Shown piece after piece: positions 24,101 to 30,717 of a stretch of 30,717 bases of DNA; position 1 is the first letter of the stretch, and every line of letters starts with the position of its first letter. The translations under genes were made by a program, and so were the position numbers. Source of the stretch: a virus. The notes under the pieces were generated by a model. That model ran no database searches. It had not been told where the DNA came from and saw only the letters and a program-made list of their open reading frames with translations. The stretch spans positions 1-30,717 of the IMG/VR virus record IMGVR_UViG_3300031705_000029. The stretch is one strand, 5' to 3'.

Positions 24101-27100
24101 TAAGAACTTTAACTCTGATAACATACATAGATTAGATGATAGTGACCCTAACTACGACAAGGAATTGTTCGAGGGAGTTACTGAGGATAGAAAGAGAGCT
24201 TTAGGTTTCGCTTTTAAACTTCTTAACTCTATTGGAGGACTTAATGTTACTGTAGTTAGAAATAGTGCAGCAATGGCTCAACAGCTAGAATCTCTAGGTC
24301 AAGACCCTGCTAATAGTAGGGGTTCATTCTTTAGGGGTGCTGATAAAACTATTTACGTAAACCTTGAGACTGTACAGGGGAATACTTTATTCCACGAGAT
24401 TATACACCCAATGGTTGATTTCATTAAGGTGAATGACGCTGCGTTGTATAGCAGAATAGAGCAGGAGGTTACTGATAGTAACGTGAAGAGGCGAACTACC
24501 TTGAAGGGTAAGAAAATGAAAGGTTCATACCTTGAGTGGGCTGAAGTAAACTACGCTAATCTTTCTAGAGAAGGTCAGATAGAAGAAGCATTCGCTGAGA
24601 TGATGGGTGATGCTGCTTATGGGCACTTTAAGAATAGACAATCTAAACTTAATAGAGTTTTAGATGTTATAACAGCTATCCTTAAGAAATTAAATATTGA
24701 TGTAACTAAAGAAAATATAGCTTCTATTAACTTAGATGATATGTCTTTAGCTGATATGAGTACTAACCTTGCAGATGCACTCCTTGATGGTAGAAAGATT
24801 ACTGTTGGTGGTGTTGAGTTTGAGGTTGGAGATATGCCAGGAGAGGTAGAACCTAAGTTTCAGTTAGACGCTGTAGATAGAAGGACTGGGATACAGTACA
24901 CTTACGATAAAAACTCAAAGGTGTTTGCTGAGATGGAGGCTGATGGACGTATCACTAGTGGTAAGACCATACAAGACTTCAAAGGTAAGACAATGATGAT
25001 ACATTCTCCTGACGCAACATTCTCAGGGTCTGTTATTGATGCTGATGGTACAATCCTAGTAGAGGGGAAGGGTGGAATTTATTACACAATGAAGTTCAAC
25101 GATGAAGGTTACTTCTGGGCTTCTACTGATAATGCTGCCAATGGTATGGTTAAGCAGTTAAACTCTATGTTGGAGGTTAATGGTGGTAAAATATACATGG
25201 CTCTTACTACAGCTAGGGAAGGTAAATTACTTTCTAATACAGCTATGTCTAGAGGTATGGTTAACTTATTCACTTCTAAAAACTTTATATCTAAGATAGG
25301 CCTAAATAAATCTGAGGTTTATAAAGCTTTAATTAAAGCGTCTAACGAGGTTGATCCTAAAGATTTTGGATTGAAGTTGGGTATTGAACCTTATAGAGCA
25401 AGCTCTAAATTCGAGGAAGATATTATTGAGAAGGTATGGGCTAAATTAGATAACAAGAAGAGTTCATTCAATGATAGAAAACTATTCACTGATAAATTCC
25501 TAACCTACGTTAAGGCTTCTATTGAGTCTGGAACAAGTAAGGTTAACTTCGTAAACTTCATCAAAACTACGATGGGCGATGAGAGTTTAGTAGGATTTAA
25601 TAAACAAGGAGAGGCTAGTATTGGTAGTATGAAGAAGGCTTTAGTAAATGTACTTACAGAGCCTGAACTTAGAAATGAGTCAACTACTAATAAGGTGTAT
25701 GCTGTGCTAGAAATTAACGGACCCGTAAAGTCTGTTAAGGATGATAGATACGAGAGTTATGGTACTGCTATAGCGTCTGAAGACGGTAGTAAGGCTAAAA
25801 TACATAGGTTAGATAATAGAGAGTTTTGGTACAACGTTGCTGAGGATCCTAAAACTAATGAGATTATTGGTGACGCTGAAAGAGTTAGTGGGTCAGGAAA
25901 AACAACCCTAACAAGGAATCAAATATTCCCCCCTACCGCTGGTGTTTCAACTACTCCATTAAAAATATCTAATGATATTAGGTTCCAAGCTCCTTCGTAC
26001 GATATGGAGTATACACCTAACGCTCTGGTTTCCTTGAATATGCAAGACATAGATAAGGCTAACCCAACAGAATGGGTGAGTAGAATATCTAAAGGGGTTA
26101 AAGGATCTGCTAGAGATGTTGATACCATGGGATTACTAGAGGCTTTAACTTCTTACCAGAAGGAAGCTAAGGTTAAGAGTATACCTAAGGAGGTTGTAGC
26201 TCAGTTGATTGCTACTAACATGGCTGAGATTGAAACTAAGATTTTAGAGAATGATCCTGTAGTTAATTACGATGATTATTCTGTAGGTTATGATGGAGAT
26301 ACTTATGGTATTACAACGCTTGAGGGTCTTATCATAAACTCTGGAGTAGATGTTACAACAGACGTAGAGGAGTTAACTAGGGTTGAGAGGATGAATATTA
26401 TAGACTACGCTCTAGATAGCGTCACAGTAGGTACTAGATACGCTGGGGTAACCCTTCCTGGAGGGGAGAACTATAGAGAGTTCCTTATTAGAGATAAATC
26501 TTCTGAGGAGATATTTACAGCACCTCACTACGATGAGTTTGGAGAGAATCTTATAGCGTCTGTTAGAGCTGACGATAGAGTTGGACCCAATGGGGAGAAA
26601 GTATTGTTTGTTCAAGAGATTCAGAGTGACTGGGTTCAAGGAACTAATAAGGGTGACTTTAAAACTAAGGACGAGATTAAGGAGCTAGAAAATAAAAGAA
26701 CTTCTTTTTATAAAGAAGAGGCTAAAATAAACACAGAAAAAATAAAATTAGATGATTTAAAGAGTTCTAAAATCAATGAAGTAGCAGAAAGAACCTCTAT
26801 AATTAATAAGCATGAAAAATTAAGGGTCGAGGGTAATGATGGCTCAATATCCAATGAAGAGTATAAAGATTTATATGTAGACACTAACTCAAGCGGTCTA
26901 ACTATTATTGATGAGGTTATTAAGGAATATGAAGAAAAGAATATAGCTGATGTTAAACTCGTGCAAGGTATTCAAAATGATATTTACCGTTTAAATTCAG
27001 AGTTAACCTCTGCACATCTTGATGGGAAAGACGCTCAATATAATCTTGAAAAAATTACACCATATCTACCTTGGAATCAAACAGACCTATGGGTTGGACT

Positions 27101-30100
27101 AGCTATTAGGAAAGTTATCAATCAAGCTTCTAAAGAGGGATACGATCAGGTAGCATTTATTAATGGGGAGCAGTCTGATGTCGTACAGGGTCATAGTGGT
27201 GGTAGAACATCAGAGTTCTACGATAAAATAGTTCCTAAAAATATTAATAACGAACTTAAGAGGTTAGTTAAAGGGATGAAGTATGGTGTTGAAAATATAA
27301 TAGATACTTCTAATAGACTACCAAATAAACATATATCTGAATCATTAGTTGACTTCTTAGAATCTAGAACCTATACAGAAACCATTGCAGATACTGAGAT
27401 TCACACGTTTAACCTTAATACTTTAAACCCTTACAAACCCAAATTAAATGTTTTTAGCAGTGAAGATGGAAACACATATATAAGAACTGAGTTTACAGAC
27501 CCTAATACTGGAGAGTTATTTGAAAAGACTTACAATAAATTTGACCAGTATGAGGATAGTTATGATAGCATTACCAGTACTGAAAAGATAAAAGATATGC
27601 CTATGGGTCCTTTTTACGATCTAGCAAGTATGGAGATATTTAAGTCTATTTACGGCAAGTTTCCTTCTATGAAAAAAGAATACCCTAACGCAGTAATTAA
27701 CCTAACCCCTGAACTTAAGGCTGCCACTGATAAGGTTGGACCTTTAAGGTTCCAGAAACCTTTAGAGGAAGGAGAGACTAATGACTACACTGATGGTTCG
27801 TTTACTATAGGTTGGGATATATCTAAACTTTTACAGGACACTGACTACGCTGCAGGTACATACCTGTCTGGTCTTATTGATCAGAAATCGTTTAGTTCTA
27901 AAGAGAGACAACGTTACGATATAAGGTTAACTACCTTACTGACTAAACCTTTTGGTACTCACTCTGATAAAGAGGTTAAAGAGATTATGGCTAGGAGTAG
28001 AGGTTCTTTAAACGCAGAACTTTTAGAGGCTAACCTTATTAAGAGGAGATTAGAAAAAGCTAACAAAGAAGCTAACCTATCCCCTGAAGAGATAAACGAC
28101 TTACTTCACAACCTTGACGATGTTAAGGCTATGGAGGATTCTGATATTAAGATGGCTCTACTAGAAATGCGAGCTCAGGTTGATAGACTTAGTAATACCT
28201 TAATAAGTGAAGGGTTAATAGATGGGCAGACTATGTTCTCTGTTGATGCTAACTTAGGGTTTTATATAACTAAATCTTACAAGAACTTTGAGGTTAAAGG
28301 GTGGAAACAGACTGATAATCTTATCATAAAGAAGGCTAAAGATTTCTTATATAAAGAAGCTAAGAAGGATAACCCAAAAGCTTCTGAAGATAAACTATTG
28401 AATATAGTTGATGAGTCCTTTAGAAAACTAACTGAAGATAAGGAGTTCTCTTACAATATGAAAGGGAATGGATCTTTAGATGGGTTGACTAGGGTAACTT
28501 CAATATTTAAACAAAAGAAAGTCATCCCTCAAGAGATTAAGGACTTATGGGGTGAGATTGATAACCCTCTATTTAATTACAATAATACCGTTAAGAAACT
28601 AGCTCAGACTGTATCCGCAGAGAGAATGTATAGAGATATACTTGAGATAGGTGAGGGTAGATTTATATCTGACACTTACAATAGAAACTCTACAACGAAC
28701 GAGTTGAAGGGTGCTAAGTGGGGTGCTTTAGATGGTAAGTTTGTAGATAACGAGATGTTCTCTGTTATGAATCAAATGAACCCAGAAGGTGGTGAAGGAT
28801 CATTCAGGTGGGCTTACGATTTCTATATGAACATGGTCTTATTCAATAAGAAAATGAAGACAGTATGGAATCCAGGTACTCACATTAAAAACATCGTAGG
28901 TAACACTGCGTTTGCTACAATGAATGGTCACCTAAACCCATTAAGTCCTAAAATGTATAAGGATGGTTGGACTTCCATAAAAACCGTTACAGGCATGAAG
29001 ACTCCAGAACTTCAGGAGTTATACAAAAAGCTTACAGCTAAAGGAGTTGTTAGTTCATCTGCTTCATTAGAGGAGATTAGAGGGATAGCTAAAGATTTGT
29101 CTCAATCTGATTTTGACTTATCTATATACTTAGATGAGAAAAATGGTAAAGTTCAGAAGTTAGCAGCTAAAGCTAAAAGATATGTAGGTAAACCATATAA
29201 GTATCTTGACGGAAAATTCTCTAAAGCTTATCAAGCTGAGGATGATGTGTGGAAAATATTCGGTTACTTATCTGAGAAAGCTAGATACGTTAAGGCTGGA
29301 TTAACTGAGAAAGAAGCTGATGACATGGCTGCTAGGAATATAATAAACTTATACCCTAACTACGCTGAGATACCTAGAGCAATCAGGGTTGTTGGTAGAA
29401 GCCCTCTTATTGGGTCTTTCGTAGCATTTCAGGCTGAGTCGTTCCGTAACTCTAAGAATGTAGTTATGTTAGGATTCCAAGAGATAGGTAGTAATAACCC
29501 TAAGATAAGAAAGATTGGAGCTACCAGAATTGCTGGTACTATAGCAACGATGGCTCTACTTGAAGGGTTGCAGTTATACACCTTACAATTTCTATCTGAA
29601 GCCCTTGGGTTATCTGGAGGAGACGAGGAAGAGTCTGAGCAAAGAAAGATACGTACACTAGTTGCTGACTGGGATAAGTCAGGTAGTTTAGGTTATGTTG
29701 ATAGTGGATCTTTAGATAGTAAGACTAACGAGGATCAAATGGAGAACGATAAGTACTTCGACTACATAAACTTCTCTAGTATATCTGGTGTTGGTTACAT
29801 TAAAGACATCATGAGGTTAGCCTTTGAAGATATAGAAACTCAGGCTGGTAAAGAGAGTTCGTTTAGAGTGATGGAACAAATATTTGCTCCATTTATAGGC
29901 GAAGAGATGACTCTTAGTGCTATGCAGGAAGCTTATACTAATCAAGGAGGTAAGGTCTACAACCGTACAGATGACAGTCTTACTAAGTTAAGTAAGATGG
30001 TTATGTTTGTTGGTGGTAAGATTAAGCCAGGGGTTGTAAGTTCAGGAATTAGGGTGTATAACTCTATGGATGAGGACTCAGATAGAGTTCCTTTATACGA

Positions 30101-30443
30101 GACTATGGCTTTATTTGGGTTAAGAATCAATAGAGGTAACGCTAATAAGAGTTTAGCTATAAATGCTAGAGCTGCTTATAACGACATGAGAGAGAGAGCT
30201 GACGATGGTATACTTAGGAGTAAATCATTACTTCAGAAGGAACTTTTAGTTAACCCTGACTTAGATAACGACCTATCTATAATTTCAGACTTGATGGCTG
30301 CTGCTAGGTTAAACAAGGTTGCAGGTGAGGATACTAGGACTATACTTAAGGGTATGGGAGTTAGTAGTATCGTTATTGATCTAGCCTACAATAGAATGGT
30401 TAAAAACTATACGCAAGACGTGTTAAGTGTTGATGCTAAATAA
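21192..30443 (+). CDS. Giant polyvalent ejection protein with metalloprotease domain (3083 aa)
   Basis: Likely an internal virion cargo protein injected with the DNA (gp16-like position). N-terminus: tandem LYEAVSTKFDIGSFDDF (10-26) and FYDTVAGKGLDLGSYEDY (39-56), with a weaker third copy near 117-147. Residues about 300-540 include a Gly/Ala hydrophobic segment (ESAPLILSMYAAAPLGLAEG, near 389). A zinc metalloprotease motif FHEIIHP (H1068, E1069, H1072) is followed by EEAFAE (1131-1136), the gluzincin-like third-ligand pattern. Then come a GKGGIYY...GYFWAST domain (about 1287-1312), GGENYRE with EIQSDW (near 1808), DLWVGLAIRKVI with GGRTSEFYDKIVP (about 1965-2017), and KTVWNPGTHIKNIVGN (about 2556-2571) with YQAEDDVWKIFGYL and NLYPNYAEIPRAIRVVGRSP. 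These last belong to the large-polyvalent-protein (LPD) type C-terminus. A hydrophobic segment lies near 2780-2807. I saw no RNA polymerase DxDGD-type motif. Confidence 0.75.
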   Translation: MVKGDDLNKLYEAVSTKFDIGSFDDFSAKMETEDMRKSFYDTVAGKGLDLGSYEDYESRLKKKDDSVVSSILPQTDSEDTPLQSELSQPSLEETSQNSLEDRFSGYSDMPEVDQVDMRKQEESRQFFEANGLDLDEKVDFDNRRKALEESNKKEEESEEDLGFFGNLYKNITSTEDLEDDMFTTEEDAVNTYFSENDDKIFEAEKQYTQAKVEHIKSTFPPEQRLEQFKAEDIDLGYVPIKNLKINGEEVSVKEFEKNAYNQDFIDQVQAGEIDIEVLDTQGNEVLENLNKLLIRQIESGGQWGDVAQSFYAGGLDMLIAGPLELLEGVGAQSSPYQQTMFKMHGGFLANKVHNYANSQRDKTRLYAEDSMSESLLNGNWGDAFFQTGNAIAESAPLILSMYAAAPLGLAEGATLGLAGVSSGGLKDIELRDQRLKGEIDISEGMLLANDVLTGGAEMFFEKFTLDAVNASRGVFKMAKINPSEIAEGIVKGLYKNAPVEGLSELATELSNSLTDLITRDIDYEKGELKDTAVSIEEVAVRMSDSFLVGTIMGAGMTTTPYLSQTLKSFKIIDKNISTVFTMEDGSVKEMSRAEGLRFVKDPEVADQIRRSAIKMDVSMNDIARQELEDVVYGYSAPDALASREVMRGKETVVQDLSTKIAESEEVSTEDINNLSKAITELEAEGKVSKYNESETTVATRKKVQAILKEKGIEITNATQTQDVSASKVTNTTEVNKINTEEEYRSIKKQVKDKRIPKVITSETQTGVTVKGKVVQESEVTQGQFKNIAAAKNAIKEYKTKVKAAKEGMMVENDLFPANNKLFIKTKQESLDEVPQEVLDSKEYYVLTSEKEGLTIEERDARMVELKSMLDKAGAKYYTVQGVYNGVAEESLVVTGLNEGQALTIGRQFGQDSIFSAEKGLMFSSGAVVPLNGDAVEGVDARKRDALTIMNVGGKKVSLHTGLDWGKMSYGKNFNSDNIHRLDDSDPNYDKELFEGVTEDRKRALGFAFKLLNSIGGLNVTVVRNSAAMAQQLESLGQDPANSRGSFFRGADKTIYVNLETVQGNTLFHEIIHPMVDFIKVNDAALYSRIEQEVTDSNVKRRTTLKGKKMKGSYLEWAEVNYANLSREGQIEEAFAEMMGDAAYGHFKNRQSKLNRVLDVITAILKKLNIDVTKENIASINLDDMSLADMSTNLADALLDGRKITVGGVEFEVGDMPGEVEPKFQLDAVDRRTGIQYTYDKNSKVFAEMEADGRITSGKTIQDFKGKTMMIHSPDATFSGSVIDADGTILVEGKGGIYYTMKFNDEGYFWASTDNAANGMVKQLNSMLEVNGGKIYMALTTAREGKLLSNTAMSRGMVNLFTSKNFISKIGLNKSEVYKALIKASNEVDPKDFGLKLGIEPYRASSKFEEDIIEKVWAKLDNKKSSFNDRKLFTDKFLTYVKASIESGTSKVNFVNFIKTTMGDESLVGFNKQGEASIGSMKKALVNVLTEPELRNESTTNKVYAVLEINGPVKSVKDDRYESYGTAIASEDGSKAKIHRLDNREFWYNVAEDPKTNEIIGDAERVSGSGKTTLTRNQIFPPTAGVSTTPLKISNDIRFQAPSYDMEYTPNALVSLNMQDIDKANPTEWVSRISKGVKGSARDVDTMGLLEALTSYQKEAKVKSIPKEVVAQLIATNMAEIETKILENDPVVNYDDYSVGYDGDTYGITTLEGLIINSGVDVTTDVEELTRVERMNIIDYALDSVTVGTRYAGVTLPGGENYREFLIRDKSSEEIFTAPHYDEFGENLIASVRADDRVGPNGEKVLFVQEIQSDWVQGTNKGDFKTKDEIKELENKRTSFYKEEAKINTEKIKLDDLKSSKINEVAERTSIINKHEKLRVEGNDGSISNEEYKDLYVDTNSSGLTIIDEVIKEYEEKNIADVKLVQGIQNDIYRLNSELTSAHLDGKDAQYNLEKITPYLPWNQTDLWVGLAIRKVINQASKEGYDQVAFINGEQSDVVQGHSGGRTSEFYDKIVPKNINNELKRLVKGMKYGVENIIDTSNRLPNKHISESLVDFLESRTYTETIADTEIHTFNLNTLNPYKPKLNVFSSEDGNTYIRTEFTDPNTGELFEKTYNKFDQYEDSYDSITSTEKIKDMPMGPFYDLASMEIFKSIYGKFPSMKKEYPNAVINLTPELKAATDKVGPLRFQKPLEEGETNDYTDGSFTIGWDISKLLQDTDYAAGTYLSGLIDQKSFSSKERQRYDIRLTTLLTKPFGTHSDKEVKEIMARSRGSLNAELLEANLIKRRLEKANKEANLSPEEINDLLHNLDDVKAMEDSDIKMALLEMRAQVDRLSNTLISEGLIDGQTMFSVDANLGFYITKSYKNFEVKGWKQTDNLIIKKAKDFLYKEAKKDNPKASEDKLLNIVDESFRKLTEDKEFSYNMKGNGSLDGLTRVTSIFKQKKVIPQEIKDLWGEIDNPLFNYNNTVKKLAQTVSAERMYRDILEIGEGRFISDTYNRNSTTNELKGAKWGALDGKFVDNEMFSVMNQMNPEGGEGSFRWAYDFYMNMVLFNKKMKTVWNPGTHIKNIVGNTAFATMNGHLNPLSPKMYKDGWTSIKTVTGMKTPELQELYKKLTAKGVVSSSASLEEIRGIAKDLSQSDFDLSIYLDEKNGKVQKLAAKAKRYVGKPYKYLDGKFSKAYQAEDDVWKIFGYLSEKARYVKAGLTEKEADDMAARNIINLYPNYAEIPRAIRVVGRSPLIGSFVAFQAESFRNSKNVVMLGFQEIGSNNPKIRKIGATRIAGTIATMALLEGLQLYTLQFLSEALGLSGGDEEESEQRKIRTLVADWDKSGSLGYVDSGSLDSKTNEDQMENDKYFDYINFSSISGVGYIKDIMRLAFEDIETQAGKESSFRVMEQIFAPFIGEEMTLSAMQEAYTNQGGKVYNRTDDSLTKLSKMVMFVGGKIKPGVVSSGIRVYNSMDEDSDRVPLYETMALFGLRINRGNANKSLAINARAAYNDMRERADDGILRSKSLLQKELLVNPDLDNDLSIISDLMAAARLNKVAGEDTRTILKGMGVSSIVIDLAYNRMVKNYTQDVLSVDAK
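21371..21380 (+). other. A10 homopolymer inside the giant ejection gene
   Basis: Ten adenines cover codons 60-63 (Leu-Lys-Lys-Lys), directly after the N-terminal repeat module. The reading frame is intact across the run as sequenced. Slippage by one base in either direction would end translation after about 32-36 further codons. Confidence 0.6.
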
Positions 30444-30460
30444 AGTGACTAATAGTTACT
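30444..30460 (+). repeat. Imperfect inverted repeat just after the giant gene
   Basis: AGTGACT (30444-30450) and AGTTACT (30454-30460) can pair around AAT with one G-T wobble. It lies immediately after the stop codon and is followed by an AT-rich stretch. It could be an mRNA 3'-end hairpin or a protein-binding site; the evidence is weak. Confidence 0.35.
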
Positions 30461-30470
30461 ATATTAATTT

Positions 30471-30487
30471 AATAATCATTAGATTTA
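30471..30487 (+). promoter_or_regulatory. Possible promoter-like element after the giant gene
   Basis: AATAATCATTAGATTT at 30471-30486 matches 15 of 16 bases of the segment containing the -7 element upstream of the 306-aa gene. Its TAGATTTA is one base off TAnnTTTG and no -33 element is visible. It could start transcription into the 30490-30566 leader and the 43-codon ORF. Confidence 0.3.
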
Positions 30488-30536
30488 CATCACTTCTAAA
30501 CCAGTCATAGCGGTTTTTAGGTTTTTTGGTTTGTTT

Positions 30537-30566
30537 AGAGGAGGGGTGGTTCCCTCCTTTCTTTTT
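30537..30566 (+). terminator. Intrinsic terminator closing the late structural operon
   Basis: GGAGGG (30540-30545) pairs with CCCTCC (30552-30557), extended outward by three A-T/G-T pairs (30537-30539 with 30558-30560). It is followed by CTTTTT (30561-30566). It belongs to the same GGAGG/CCTCC family as the hairpins near 5600, 5990 and 6960. Confidence 0.8.
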
Positions 30567-30577
30567 ATAAAATATAT

Positions 30578-30709
30578 ATGGAATTAGGAATACAGTTTAT
30601 ACAGGGATTACTTTTAGGTTTAAGAACCTTTGAGGCAGACGAAGATATACCATACAACGAGGTCCAACTATTTGTCGGACCTATATGCTTTTATGTTATT
30701 TGGGATTAA
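30578..30709 (+). CDS. Small putative protein (43 aa)
   Basis: A complete 43-codon ORF starting at ATG 30578, 11 bases after the terminator T-tract, in an A/T-rich start context like the other genes. The product opens MELGIQFIQGLLLGLRTFEA, passes through an acidic EDEDIPYNEV-like stretch (ADEDIPYNEV) and ends in a hydrophobic, aromatic segment (FVGPICFYVIWD). Small proteins of the pattern 'hydrophobic N-terminus, acidic middle, strand ending in an aromatic-Val-x-Trp' are recalled from marine phages as an unnamed family. No function can be assigned. It is too hydrophilic in the middle for a classic transmembrane holin. Its reading frame closes eight bases before the window end, so the next gene is not seen. 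Confidence 0.55.
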   Translation: MELGIQFIQGLLLGLRTFEADEDIPYNEVQLFVGPICFYVIWD

Positions 30710-30717
30710 GAGTCTAT

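Noticed and set aside
26701-26718. Perfect 7-bp inverted repeat CTTCTTT/AAAGAAG as a terminator
   Set aside because: It is inside the giant coding sequence, is AT-rich and has no downstream T-tract; expected by chance in A-rich DNA.
21192-30443. Giant protein as a virion RNA polymerase, as in some crAss-like phages
   Set aside because: No DxDGD/DFDxD-type catalytic motif was found; the visible domains are metalloprotease and large-polyvalent-protein types.

Overview
The window reads as the virion-structure region of a lytic-type, podovirus-like phage of a Bacteroidetes host, probably marine Flavobacteriia. It resembles the Crassvirales and the related Cellulophaga-type podoviruses. The reasons are: (1) the gene order terminase–portal–scaffold–major capsid protein–ring proteins–very large muzzle-type tail protein–internal virion proteins; (2) low GC with A-rich start contexts and no Shine-Dalgarno sequences; (3) three intergenic matches to the Bacteroidetes sigma -7 element TAnnTTTG. 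Family assignment rests on recalled sequence resemblance and was not tested by a search. All genes lie on the + strand. I saw no tRNA, CRISPR, integrase, replication or lysis gene.

Region 1 (1-5573) is packaging and capsid: the 3' end of the terminase large subunit (cut by the window edge), the portal, an acidic scaffold-like protein behind its own promoter, and the HK97-type major capsid protein. Region 2 (5574-6973) holds two small or medium proteins of unknown function. Rho-independent-type hairpins after the capsid gene and after each of these two genes suggest stepped-down expression by read-through. Region 3 (6974-18781) starts at a second promoter. It encodes two candidate neck/ring proteins and a 3281-residue muzzle/tail protein. 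A conserved-looking body of that protein is interrupted near residue 56 by about 1500 residues of fibre-like material: beta domains, coiled coils, a four-copy 21-residue repeat and two jelly-roll-like domains. No separate tail-fibre gene is visible here, so this insertion is a reasonable candidate for the host-binding part.

Region 4 (18782-30566) starts at a third promoter. It encodes three proteins (306, 484 and 3083 residues) whose order and sizes recall the ejected core proteins gp14-gp15-gp16 of T7. The last is a multidomain 'polyvalent' protein with an HEIIH zinc-metalloprotease motif, hydrophobic segments and domains typical of giant phage ejection proteins. It ends at a strong terminator. 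A final 43-codon ORF at the right edge may be a small conserved phage protein.

Working together: terminase pumps DNA through the portal into a scaffold-built capsid. The ring proteins and muzzle close the vertex and form the short tail. The internal proteins are packaged as cargo and presumably enter the host first. The most unusual items are the grafted fibre-like region in the muzzle, the recurring inserted beta modules, and the 3083-residue ejection protein.
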